Assembly: GCA_002707495.1 (NCBI GenBank)
Contig: PAMZ01000003.1
Span: 310,001-374,000, forward strand
Direction of reading: 5' to 3'
Origin: Halobacteriovoraceae bacterium
GTDB lineage: Bacteria > Bdellovibrionota > Bacteriovoracia > Bacteriovoracales > Bacteriovoracaceae
DNA length: 64,000 nt
Below are positions 35,712 through 44,534 of the stretch, in pieces. The stretch's first letter is position 1. Every line of letters begins with the position of its first letter. The notes beneath the pieces are model-generated. The model was not told where the DNA came from, did not search any database, and saw only the letters and a program-made list of their open reading frames with translations. The position numbers and the translations under genes are program-made.

Positions 35712-37613
35712 ATGAATACTATTTGGATTGCGATAAAAACATTTCTTCTTTTCACTCTATTACTTTGCCATTTGCAGGTATCGGCAGAAGACAGAGAAAC
35801 TCGCCAAAGAAGAGTCTTAAATCAAAGGTTTGTCACTCAAGTTAATGAAGTTATTGAAACCTACTCAAATTTAAGCTCTGGCACAAATAGTATTGAATAT
35901 GCCCAAAGCTTGAAAACGATTGCTTGTCGAGATGTTGGAATCCTTTCATCCTTGGGGACAAAAACAGAGGCAGTCAGAAACTTGACCTTAAATCAAAGAA
36001 CCATGGGAGAGAATCTTCGATATCTACGAAGCAGCTTAATCAGCGCTCGTGTCGCCGAACTGGAAGACTATGGCTACGATGAGTCTGCCCACCATGATAC
36101 GATAGCAAGATTAGAGTCTACGCTTGCAAGTAGAGAGGGCCTTCGAAGGGAAGCACTTCTTTGTTTATTCAATGATCAATTAAAAGATCAAATATCAAAT
36201 CAAGTAGGAAGTAATCGTGAGCTTCTCCAAAGATTATCTGGAATTTCAACTTGTTTTGAGCCCAATGTGGAGACTCAACCAGAGAATCTAAGAGAGCTTG
36301 CAAGCCATGTTTTTCAGTCTATCTTTAATTTCTTTTCGGGTAAGGAAGAGCTTACTGAGCAAGATTGTGAAGTTTTAAAACAAACCTATAGCGTTTGGTC
36401 TACATTTTATGAAAACGATAATGAAAAAAGATCATCAGATGAGGCCATTCCCTTTTATAATGTCAATTCCCATAACTCAGCCTATTTTTACTGGATGCGT
36501 GAACGTCAAAATGGAAATATCCCTCCAGGAGGACTCTCCTTAGTTCATCTTGACACACATACTGATCTTCAACATGTGCATGGTTTTGGAGGAGGAACAG
36601 AGTTGAGTAGAATTGCCCTTCCAGATATTACAAATTTACTTTACGAGCTTAATCAAAATGGAGTGTCAGGAGTGACTGCTCAGTTAAATAACCTCACCTA
36701 TTTAGATCCTGCCACCAAACAAGCTTACCTTGAATATGTTTCTGGCCACGACGCTGAAAGCCTAAGAACGACTTTTGAGGTGAGTGTGAGAAACTCTGTT
36801 CATAGGATTGCTCAACCCCTTATGGGAGCCGCTTTATCGGATGTCAGCAGAGATTTTATTTTTGTCAAACCACCTTGGAGTCAGTCAGTTGAAACCAGTG
36901 AACTTATAGAGGGACGAGCCTACAAACAAGAATTAACTCTTCTCTCTGATAAAAATGGAGACATAAGTTTTCATACACCGAATGAGGGAGACCAACTAGG
37001 TCTTCGTAAACATAATGTGGTGGATGGCCTTTCAGGTTTTGCCCAAAGAGCTGAGAATCAACACCCAGCGCTTTTGAACCTAGGCTCTGTGAGTCTTTCC
37101 ATAACCGATGCTAATACCGAGGCGCAGGTTGCGGTACCAAATGGAAACAGTATAACGATTCAAGAGGATCGCGAACTTGAACCGCTTTCAACTCATCTTA
37201 CGACAGAACGATTTATTCTAGATATAGATCTAGATGGATTTGTTTCTCAAGGGCAAGTAGATCGAAGAGGAAACGAAAATATTCAAACTCCAGAGTCATT
37301 TGAAAGAACGATTGAGGATCATAGTCAGAGTAACGAGACAGATGAAAATATTTTTGTAAGCGCAGTAGAACTTGATTTGATTGATTCCAGAATCGATAGT
37401 TTTATCCAGCGCTTAGAAGAGGCAAAAACTCAAGGGCATTTGCCAGCTGTTATTACTATTTCCGACTCCACTGTGCTTCAAAGAGCCGCCGAAGGACAGC
37501 GCGAAGATAGTATGTCAGGTGGAAACTTTACTCCTAGCTGCCTAGCTTTCCTGTTAAACTATAGGGTCAGACAAAGACTTAATGAGGTTTATAATTTAGA
37601 GATTCCTCAATAA
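35712..37613 (+). CDS. Secreted UPF0489 (C5orf22-like) protein
   Basis: 633 residues with a signal peptide (to about residue 25, QVSA). A helical first part (about 30-230) is followed by a domain resembling UPF0489: SLVHLDTHTDL near residue 277 matches the HxDxHxDL segment, VKPPWSQ the tryptophan region, and FILDIDLDGF near residue 497 the LDIDLD segment. These Asp/His residues resemble metal ligands of arginase-like or deacetylase-like folds. UPF0489 proteins are known mainly as intracellular eukaryotic proteins of unknown activity, so a secreted form is unusual. It ends one base before the convergent prepilin gene. Confidence 0.72.
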   Translation: MNTIWIAIKTFLLFTLLLCHLQVSAEDRETRQRRVLNQRFVTQVNEVIETYSNLSSGTNSIEYAQSLKTIACRDVGILSSLGTKTEAVRNLTLNQRTMGENLRYLRSSLISARVAELEDYGYDESAHHDTIARLESTLASREGLRREALLCLFNDQLKDQISNQVGSNRELLQRLSGISTCFEPNVETQPENLRELASHVFQSIFNFFSGKEELTEQDCEVLKQTYSVWSTFYENDNEKRSSDEAIPFYNVNSHNSAYFYWMRERQNGNIPPGGLSLVHLDTHTDLQHVHGFGGGTELSRIALPDITNLLYELNQNGVSGVTAQLNNLTYLDPATKQAYLEYVSGHDAESLRTTFEVSVRNSVHRIAQPLMGAALSDVSRDFIFVKPPWSQSVETSELIEGRAYKQELTLLSDKNGDISFHTPNEGDQLGLRKHNVVDGLSGFAQRAENQHPALLNLGSVSLSITDANTEAQVAVPNGNSITIQEDRELEPLSTHLTTERFILDIDLDGFVSQGQVDRRGNENIQTPESFERTIEDHSQSNETDENIFVSAVELDLIDSRIDSFIQRLEEAKTQGHLPAVITISDSTVLQRAAEGQREDSMSGGNFTPSCLAFLLNYRVRQRLNEVYNLEIPQ

Positions 37614-39074
37614 CTATTCAATTAACAACTTTCCTAAAAGGGTACAAGGACGATTCTGCACATTGGGGTATTCCATATTCTGGCAACTAGAAGCGCTGCT
37701 GATTTGTCCTTGGCAGCCATAGGATCCCCAGGCACCACCAGGGTTCCATCCACCAGTCCCTTTAGGGCATTTATAGACATTAATTGAAGCAGTTCCAGAA
37801 GGGCCAGTCGATCCACTGCCTGGGTTCATAGGTCTCCACTGAAAAGGATCACTTGCATTTCCATCTTGACCACAATACTCCATTCTACGATTGGCGTAGC
37901 GAAGCTTTCCTGCTTGGGAGGCATTACAGACCGAATCATTACCAGCACGCAAGCTTCCGGTAGCTGAAATATTTCCAGAAGAAGTGATATTACCTGAAGC
38001 CGTTATATTTGAGGAAGTTGTGATATCACCTGTAGAAGTTAATGCTCCTCCAGAGGTGATATTGCCTGCCGTATTTAGAGTACCATTAGTAGTGATATTC
38101 CCGCTGGCTGAAAACGTACCATTTGTTGAAATATTGCCTGCAACGGTTAAATTTCCATCAGAAGCTATATTTCCATTGGTGTTCAAATTTCCAGCTGCGA
38201 TAAAGTTTCCAGATCCTCTTATATTTCCAAAAACATGTAATGAGTCAGTTGGTGCATTGGTCCCTATTCCTACTCTACCATTCGAGCGAATGGAAACTAA
38301 GTCACTATCCGTTCCAGCTGAAGCATCATGAAAGCCAAAGCGTAAATCATCTTGGACTGGACTGATGTACATAAAATCGTTGCTATCAGAAAATTGATCA
38401 GTATCCGTTAGCGCGATCGTGGCTTCAATCCCCGATATATGTAAAAGCCTATCCGGCTCAGCGATTCCGATACCTATATTTCCACTATTATAAAAAATTT
38501 TATCTGGATCATTGGTACTTCTAGTCCAAATAGATGTCTCACCTGAAGAAAAAGAATTACAAGTGGCCACTAAATTATTCCCGGCTCCAGCTTGCGTGTT
38601 GATATTCAGTCTAATTCTTTTTTCAATAAATCTAGTGGAATTGGCTTTTTTACCTCGATCAAACTCTACGATCAATTCAGTTGAGCCATTACTATTATCT
38701 GGAACGACAGTCACATTGGGCCCAGAACTATTGAGCTTTATTTTATTTAGTTTAATTCCTGAACTTCCATATTGGTTTCCAGTCAGAAAAACTACAGTGC
38801 CGTCCTCTTTTTTAATTTCAGTTATATCTCCAGTATTATCACTATCGGTAGCATCAAAATTTTGAAAACTCTCTTGACAGGCATCTGGATCAGAAAGAAT
38901 TCCTCGCATCTCAGAAAGTACTGAAACGATATCTAAGTTTTTTTCAGAAACTTTTACGGATTGATTTGTATTCACCGACATTTTTGTCACCGCAAGTCCA
39001 AGACCGACCAGGAGAGAGCCAGCCATTAAAATCTCAAGAAGGGATAAACCTTTATTATCTTTTATTATTTTCAT
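37614..39074 (-). CDS. Prepilin-like protein with fibre-type C-terminus
   Basis: 486 residues. KGLSLLE at 8-14 is a type IV prepilin cleavage site: Gly9 before cleavage and Glu at +5, then a hydrophobic helix (to about 30). The middle contains two copies of a motif typical of trimeric fibres, NIGIGIAEPDRLLHISG near 199 and RVGIGTNAPTDSLHVFG near 267. Residues 283-378 are 16 perfect hexads of GN-[I/L]-x-x-x type. The last 100 residues are a Cys- and Gly-rich head. I infer a pseudopilin-anchored or pilus-displayed adhesive fibre. It stands alone and ends beside the UPF0489 gene. Confidence 0.82.
   Translation of the reverse strand: MKIIKDNKGLSLLEILMAGSLLVGLGLAVTKMSVNTNQSVKVSEKNLDIVSVLSEMRGILSDPDACQESFQNFDATDSDNTGDITEIKKEDGTVVFLTGNQYGSSGIKLNKIKLNSSGPNVTVVPDNSNGSTELIVEFDRGKKANSTRFIEKRIRLNINTQAGAGNNLVATCNSFSSGETSIWTRSTNDPDKIFYNSGNIGIGIAEPDRLLHISGIEATIALTDTDQFSDSNDFMYISPVQDDLRFGFHDASAGTDSDLVSIRSNGRVGIGTNAPTDSLHVFGNIRGSGNFIAAGNLNTNGNIASDGNLTVAGNISTNGTFSASGNITTNGTLNTAGNITSGGALTSTGDITTSSNITASGNITSSGNISATGSLRAGNDSVCNASQAGKLRYANRRMEYCGQDGNASDPFQWRPMNPGSGSTGPSGTASINVYKCPKGTGGWNPGGAWGSYGCQGQISSASSCQNMEYPNVQNRPCTLLGKLLIE
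37941..38228 (-). repeat. 16-unit hexapeptide-coding repeat
   Basis: In the prepilin-like gene, codons for residues 283-378 form 16 in-phase units of 18 bases each. Units read GNIRGS, GNFIAA, GNLNTN, GNIASD, GNLTVA and so on to GSLRAG. The fixed six-residue period with Gly first and Ile/Leu third suits a beta-solenoid or triple-stranded fibre. The repeat has diverged at DNA level, so it is an old or selected array, not a recent slippage tract. Confidence 0.88.
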
Positions 39075-39168
39075 AAAGTTATTTTACTCAAAAACCTTCA
39101 TTTAACCTAATATTTACGTGAAGAGTACTTTTTCAGTCAGTTTTCAATCAATATGCTAAAGTGTTGTT

Positions 39169-40374
39169 ATGAAATCTAAAAATAAAAATATATGTCTACT
39201 TCCCTGGCTTCATGTCTTTGCAGACAGTAAGGGAGGCCTTATCCCCTGTTGCCTATATAGAGAGCAGGCTGGAGAGAAGAGCTTCAATCTTCACAAAAGT
39301 GAAGATTTAAAAAACTACTGGAGTAGTCAACAGCTAAAGTCACTCCGCCAACAATTTTTGGATGGTGAAAAGCCAATAGGCTGCCAAGCCTGTTTTGAAC
39401 ACGAAGAGGCGGGAATTCCAAGTTACAGACAAGGACAAAGCCAGCTCTTAAAAAGCACAATTGATGAAGCAACTGACTTTTCCATAGATCCTCCCTACCA
39501 ACCCGTCAGTTTTGATCTTAGATTAGGCAATATCTGTAATTTAAAATGTAATATGTGCGGACCTCATTCATCAAAATTGATTTTAAAAGATCTCCTAAAA
39601 GAAGACCCAACTCGGGCTCAGCTAGAAGAGTTTAAAAGCTATATGAATATCAATTGGTTTGAAAAAGAAGAGATTTGGAATCAACTCTTATCAAGCCAAG
39701 GTCAAATCATGCAAATCCACCTTACAGGAGGAGAACCCCTTATAATGCCCGAGGTTGAAGTTCTTTTACGAATGCTTATTAAAAAGAATCTTTCGAAGCA
39801 AATCATTCTTTCTTTCAATTCTAATGTTACAACCTTACGAGATTCAACAACTAGGCTCTTTAATTCATTTAAAGGAGTAAAGATCCATGCAAGTATTGAT
39901 GCCATTGGTAAGCTCAGTGAATTTATTCGCTATCCTTCCAATTGGGACAAGGTAAAAAATAATATAGAAGAGCTGGCATCAAAGAGACTTCAGTACAATA
40001 TTATAGAATTTCAAATTCATAGCACTATCCAAAATGAAAATATATTTCAACTCCCTACTCTTCTAGAATTTATCGAGTCTCAGGATTACTTAAATTTTGA
40101 CGAGTTCAATTTTTTTCCATTAGAGGGACCCCCTTGGCATAATATTAGATATCTTCCAGATTCGATTAAAAACGAGGTCCGTAAAAAGTATTCTCTAGCT
40201 AAATATGGAAAAAATATTTTACAGTCCGTTTTAAAGATAATGGATCAAGGAAAAGAAGATCCAAATATGTTTAGACAGTTTAAAAACCTGACTCTAAAGA
40301 GATGCTCTGAGAGGGGATTCAATTGGGACGAATTAGCGCCAGAGTACATGGATTTCTTCACGAGTCCAAATTAG
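39169..40374 (+). CDS. Radical SAM protein with extra N-terminal Cys cluster
   Basis: 401 residues, cytoplasmic. CNLKCNMC at 123-130 is the CxxxCxxC cluster site, and LTGGEPLIMPE binds S-adenosylmethionine. Before it lies a Cys-rich unit: IPCCLY (C27, C28) and CQACF (C72, C75), the look of a twitch/SPASM auxiliary cluster placed N-terminal. This order is seen in a subgroup of twitch radical SAM proteins. Its end overlaps by 17 bases the convergent membrane-protein gene. No precursor peptide is obvious. The ATG has no ribosome-binding site and a TATGCT hexamer sits 12 bases upstream. Confidence 0.88.
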   Translation: MKSKNKNICLLPWLHVFADSKGGLIPCCLYREQAGEKSFNLHKSEDLKNYWSSQQLKSLRQQFLDGEKPIGCQACFEHEEAGIPSYRQGQSQLLKSTIDEATDFSIDPPYQPVSFDLRLGNICNLKCNMCGPHSSKLILKDLLKEDPTRAQLEEFKSYMNINWFEKEEIWNQLLSSQGQIMQIHLTGGEPLIMPEVEVLLRMLIKKNLSKQIILSFNSNVTTLRDSTTRLFNSFKGVKIHASIDAIGKLSEFIRYPSNWDKVKNNIEELASKRLQYNIIEFQIHSTIQNENIFQLPTLLEFIESQDYLNFDEFNFFPLEGPPWHNIRYLPDSIKNEVRKKYSLAKYGKNILQSVLKIMDQGKEDPNMFRQFKNLTLKRCSERGFNWDELAPEYMDFFTSPN

Positions 40375-41377
40375 CAAATATCAATTTATGTTTAGCCTTC
40401 CATAGAAAAGAATCATAAGCATAATGAATAAACTGAGCACCAAAATAAATGGCAAAAAGAGCGGCCGTAGCTTGTCTTTGTAAAAAATCTTGTCCCTCAA
40501 ATTTTGGTGAAGCTATGATATAGTAATTTAAATAACCCAGTAGAAAACCTCCCATCAAAACCAAATAAACTTTAAAGATTTTTCTTGAGACTCGATCAAC
40601 TTGAGTCTCTGATTTTTTTGAAATGAGTACTAAATAGGGAAGACCGTGTTGCAATAAAAGTAAGCTCACTGTAAGCGACATGTCCTCTAAGATAATCAAG
40701 GCAAAAAACCAACCTATAAAAGTTGAAAGCCAGATATTCAACTTTGCGGTAGGTATGAGCTTAGATTTAAAGGAGTTGTAGATATTAGACGAAAAAAAAC
40801 AAATTTGAGAGAGGGCAAAAATCAAACATGCTATTGTAAAATATTTTTCATCAAGTTTAGGTAAATCATTATTGAGAAACCAATTGGGTTGCTCTAAAAC
40901 AGTCAGGCGATAGATTACAGTTATCCCGGTTAAAGTATAAATACTCAGTAAGTCTATCCAAGTTTGAAGCTCGCTCTGAGCCTGCCCTTTGGTGGCAATT
41001 TTCATCCAACCTACTTGCTGTTTTATAAAGTGAAAGATAGCTCCAGCGGCAATAAAATACCAAGTCCATTGAGAATGACTGGTCAAACTAAAAATGAGAA
41101 ATAGAGCTAAAAGCGTAAGAAGCCCTATTACTAATAACTTTCGAAAAGAGAAATAAGAAACAAGCTTTTTTGAAAAGAAAAGCAGTACAAATGTTGTGTA
41201 CACATGGGCACTATCGATAAGTGAAGAGGCTGCGAAAACCAAGGTTTTTGCACGAGGTGTGAGGTCTCCAAAGTAAAAAAGAAGACTCACAAAAAAAAGA
41301 GGCAGTACAAAAACAACAAAGTTTGATTTTCCCTCAATTAGACTCTTATTTAAACTTTTATAACTCAAATATCTCAC
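40358..41377 (-). CDS. Polytopic membrane protein with conserved His/Asp motifs
   Basis: 339 residues, about eight or nine transmembrane helices. Four motifs are shared with the broken paralogue at 22452-23461: DSAHVYTT, HFIKQQVG, LQHGLPYL and HYAYDSFLW. Histidines and acidic residues at helix ends are typical of membrane di-metal enzymes such as desaturases and hydroxylases, though I do not recognise that fold here. It is convergent with a radical SAM gene, overlapping by 17 bases. Substrate unknown. Confidence 0.72.
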   Translation of the reverse strand: MRYLSYKSLNKSLIEGKSNFVVFVLPLFFVSLLFYFGDLTPRAKTLVFAASSLIDSAHVYTTFVLLFFSKKLVSYFSFRKLLVIGLLTLLALFLIFSLTSHSQWTWYFIAAGAIFHFIKQQVGWMKIATKGQAQSELQTWIDLLSIYTLTGITVIYRLTVLEQPNWFLNNDLPKLDEKYFTIACLIFALSQICFFSSNIYNSFKSKLIPTAKLNIWLSTFIGWFFALIILEDMSLTVSLLLLQHGLPYLVLISKKSETQVDRVSRKIFKVYLVLMGGFLLGYLNYYIIASPKFEGQDFLQRQATAALFAIYFGAQFIHYAYDSFLWKAKHKLIFANLDS

Positions 41378-41410
41378 CTAGCATCGAACTTTACTTTGAT
41401 CAAAACCAAA

Positions 41411-41416
41411 TATAGC
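41411..41416 (+). promoter_or_regulatory. -10-like hexamer close to a start codon (possible leaderless gene)
   Basis: TATAGC stands eight bases before the ATG at 41425. A transcript would start about two bases before the ATG. A TTTACT at 41390-41395 could serve as -35 with a short 15-base spacer. There is no Shine-Dalgarno before the ATG. Confidence 0.35.
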
Positions 41417-41424
41417 ATTTATTT

Positions 41425-41841
41425 ATGAGATCAATAATTTATGCTTTTCTTATTATCCTAAATTTTACTTCAAATGCTCAAGAACAAAAAAAGTCTGATA
41501 TTGAACAAGACAAACTCTCTCCTTTAGAGCAGTATGCCAAGAAATGTTATCTCTCTATTAATGGATTACCAAAAATAATTAAAACTTTCGGCTTTGATCC
41601 CAAAAACATGACAAAAAATCAAAATGACTTCATGGACCTTTATGATCAGTCTTATTGTGATTGCGAGGCATTAAGTTATCATAAGGCTGGAAAGCTTAGT
41701 GATGAAATAGTTAATCTCCCCCAAGAAAAATTTCCTGAATATTTACGAAATACTCAAAAATCAGATTTTGGAAAAGGTATTTTCAGGATCTGTGATGAAC
41801 AAGCTATAAGTAAGGCTAAATCAAAATATGCTAAACCTTAA
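41425..41841 (+). CDS. Small secreted protein
   Basis: 138 residues with a signal peptide (to about residue 18, TSNA). The mature protein is charged and carries four cysteines (CYLS, CDC, ICDE), possibly two disulfides. The ATG has no ribosome-binding site and may be leaderless. Its 3' end overlaps the cupin gene by 14 bases, so the two are probably co-expressed. No family recognised. Confidence 0.6.
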   Translation: MRSIIYAFLIILNFTSNAQEQKKSDIEQDKLSPLEQYAKKCYLSINGLPKIIKTFGFDPKNMTKNQNDFMDLYDQSYCDCEALSYHKAGKLSDEIVNLPQEKFPEYLRNTQKSDFGKGIFRICDEQAISKAKSKYAKP

Positions 41842-42748
41842 AAGAGAAAAACTCAGATGGTTTCTTCATCACCTATTTCGTAAAACTGATTTTAGACCAA
41901 GTAAAAGCACACTAAAAGCGCTTGAAGAAGTCGGTTATAAAAGAAAAATTCGGCCCATTGAGACTGCTCAAGGTTTTGATGTTGATAAACTTAAGGAGTG
42001 TATTAAGGCGCATCGCCCCCTTCTACTTAAAGGTGCTGCAAACGATTGGGCTTGTATGAGATGGAGCCCGGAAAATCTCAGTCAAAGATATCCCGATGAG
42101 ACAGGAGTGATTACTGATGGCGATTTCATGGATGAAAAATCCTTTGAGAAATCTCTTAGAAATTTAAAAAAATCCAAAATTGGTGAGTTTTCAAGAGTCA
42201 GCCATATAGTTCAAAATAATAAAGGGCTGCAGACGGAGATGGGCGATGAAAAATTAAAAAAGGTAATGTCCTTCCCTCACCTACTCACTTCTTATCAATT
42301 CTTTTTTGGTCAAATAGGTAATACGACAAAATTACATGCCGGTGCCACCAACAATCTGCAAATCCAGGTGGAAGGCACTAAAATTTGGCATCTCATCGAA
42401 CCAAGACTTGGACCCATACTTCGACCTGTTATAGCGGGTGAACCACTCTTGAGAAGCTGGCACGATACTAGTAAACCAGATTTCGAAAAATACCCTGAAC
42501 AAAAAGTGATTCCCATCATCGAAGCCTCTCATGAAAAAGGGGATATACTATTCATCCCAACCTTTTGGTGGCATCAGGTTATGTATCAAAACTCCGTTAT
42601 ATCTGCAGGAGTGAGATGGATTTCACCCTATAGTATCTTCAGATCCTCTTTGACGATGCTTTTTATAGTCCTAACGGCATACAATCCAAGCTGTTTTAAA
42701 AGCCTCTATCAAATCATAAAAGGGAAAAACGCACCATTTTTTAAATAA
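41828..42748 (+). CDS. Cupin_8/JmjC-type oxygenase-like protein with altered metal site
   Basis: 306 residues, no signal peptide; the last 40 residues are hydrophobic and may contact a membrane. The JmjC/cupin_8 fold is clear from KLHAGATNNLQIQVEGTK and GDILFIPTFWWHQV. In canonical Fe(II)/2-oxoglutarate enzymes of this group (for example FIH) the first segment reads HxD; here it is H170-A-G172, with the distal His at 249. So the acidic iron ligand is replaced by Gly. Either the enzyme binds iron with two histidines and an extra ligand (as halogenases of other Fe/2OG groups do) or it is inactive. It overlaps the upstream secreted-protein gene by 14 bases. Confidence 0.8.
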   Translation: MLNLKREKLRWFLHHLFRKTDFRPSKSTLKALEEVGYKRKIRPIETAQGFDVDKLKECIKAHRPLLLKGAANDWACMRWSPENLSQRYPDETGVITDGDFMDEKSFEKSLRNLKKSKIGEFSRVSHIVQNNKGLQTEMGDEKLKKVMSFPHLLTSYQFFFGQIGNTTKLHAGATNNLQIQVEGTKIWHLIEPRLGPILRPVIAGEPLLRSWHDTSKPDFEKYPEQKVIPIIEASHEKGDILFIPTFWWHQVMYQNSVISAGVRWISPYSIFRSSLTMLFIVLTAYNPSCFKSLYQIIKGKNAPFFK

Positions 42749-42836
42749 AACTAAAAAATAACATGCTCCTCCTGTCCTAGACTATTATAGTCAACTTCTT
42801 AATAACTGAGGCTCATATTACGATAAGACTAAAGTT

Positions 42837-44532
42837 ATGAGAGGTTTAATCTTTTTCTACTTTTTTTCTATAAATCTGGCCTTTTCGCAGGCAGGGACAG
42901 AAAGGATTTTGTTCGGAAAAAAGACAAGAAAAGTTTTTCTATCGATTAGACACGAATTTTGATGGAGATTTTGAAACTGAACTCGAATTTGGTCAAAGTG
43001 AAATTGTAAAAAAATTCTCTTATAGCGACAAAGATCACCAAGAAATTATCAGATACCACTATGGTGTTGCTGAGGAGATAAAAGTAACATGGGAGAATTA
43101 CCAAAAAGGTACCTACAATATTCTAAAATCAAAAACACTTCCAAAAACTCAGATCGAAGATTTATCTCCCTTATATTGTAGAGAGTTGCAAAGGCTGCCT
43201 CAAAATATATTAGATGAAGAACCATTTTTGAGTTTAATTCAAGGAAACTTTAGCCTAAGAAGAAGTAGTGGTGGCGTCATGACCGACTACGGCCTTCTTC
43301 TTAATCAAAACTGTCTTGATCATCTAGGCGATCAAGTCTACCAAGAAATTTTTCCTAATTCATTTACAAGAGGAATTGCTTGTCTTCAAAATCTCAACAC
43401 ACCTATGAGTGAACTCCTTGCGGGAAGACTGATAAACTTACTAAGCTCTTCAGAGCCCTTGAAAATGGATTGCTCCTTAGAAAATTTTTCTAGAGATGAT
43501 GATGCCCCTGTGAGTATAGGTGGTATAGGCCGAATTAATGAACCCCACTTTGCTATAAATCCTGATCTCTATACTCGAAGCAGAGTTGAGAATGATTCGA
43601 ATTATATGAACAAACTCCAAGCTACCATCTTTCATGAGATGCTTCACAACGCAGGCTTTCCGCATAATTTACCTGAAGAAATTGACAGGCCTTATATCTG
43701 TGCCACCTGCTGCTTTAACAACTATCAATTAAATGAAGACATTGTAGCTGAGGCATGCTTAGCCTGTTCCACTTTAGGTAATAGTGGCCCTTTCAACCCT
43801 CAGGCAAGAGATACCGAACAAGACTTCATAAAAAGATTTAGGTTTAGAAATATGGTAAATGCCATTCATCGCTCGAATGGCTCAGATGATATTCCTATGT
43901 TTCGAGATATATACAGCGGAGAATTTCATGATAATTTAAACGATCCAGAATTTTTATCTCTTTATGTTCAAGAGTTGAGTGTTATTCCAGCTCAAGATGT
44001 AGCAAAGCACAATGTCATTCTAAATCGACTCCCAGTAGAAACTCGAGAAGCTGAAAATATCCAGAGAATGGCAAGAGATATTCGCATGGTTTATAATCAT
44101 GGCACTCAAGCAGATTTGAATTCAGGTTTATTGGAGGCACATACCTTTGCTTACCAAGCTGCGTTTGCTCTTTCTGACTTAAAAACAATGGTAGAAAATG
44201 ATCCAGAAAATGAAGAAGAGATCGTTAGTCTTGCAACTTCCTATATAGAAAGTCTGGAGGCCTATCAAAACCAATTTAGTTCAATGGCTTTGGCTGGAAC
44301 CGGAACATATACAGAGTCTGAAATCGTGGGTTCTTATTTAGACTCTTTTGATATTGCCAGGGGCGGAAATGCAGATGAATTTAATAATGTCCTTAGTTAT
44401 GTTAGAGCCCAAATTCCCTCCGGAACTCCTGGTAATCTAAAAGGAAGAGCCATCGCGCTGAAAAACCCTATTAATATATGGGAGCGCACTATAGAAACTC
44501 GCTATAGAAATGCTCTTGCTGAAGAAAACTAA
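42837..44532 (+). CDS. Secreted metzincin-type metallopeptidase, one frameshift near the N-terminus
   Basis: The main frame runs to 44532 and has HEMLHNAGFPH at about residues 148-158 counted from the TTG at 43186, an exact HExxHxxGxxH metzincin site. Upstream that frame lacks a start, but a signal peptide (MRGLIFFYFFSINLAF) starts at ATG 42837 in another frame. Joining the two needs one base removed between 42894 and 42922, where a GGG and an A6 run lie; the joined N-terminus reads naturally (FCSEKRQEKFFYR and onward). So the gene is intact except for one apparent insertion, real or a sequence error. Product about 564 residues, Cys-containing, exported. Downstream DUF3592-like gene starts two bases later. 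Confidence 0.72.
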
Positions 44533-44534
44533 AA

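Noticed and set aside
37941-38228. Possible CRISPR-like or satellite repeat
   Set aside because: The 18-base periodicity is a coding hexapeptide repeat with diverged units and no spacer structure.
37984-38865. Two open frames on the plus strand opposite the prepilin gene
   Set aside because: They are antisense shadows of the hexad repeat and of the N-terminal half; their regular hydrophobic composition comes from the repeat codons.
41395-41406. TTTGATCAAA palindrome before the small secreted protein, read as an FNR site
   Set aside because: The half sites TTGAT and ATCAA overlap instead of being four bases apart, so the FNR spacing is not met.
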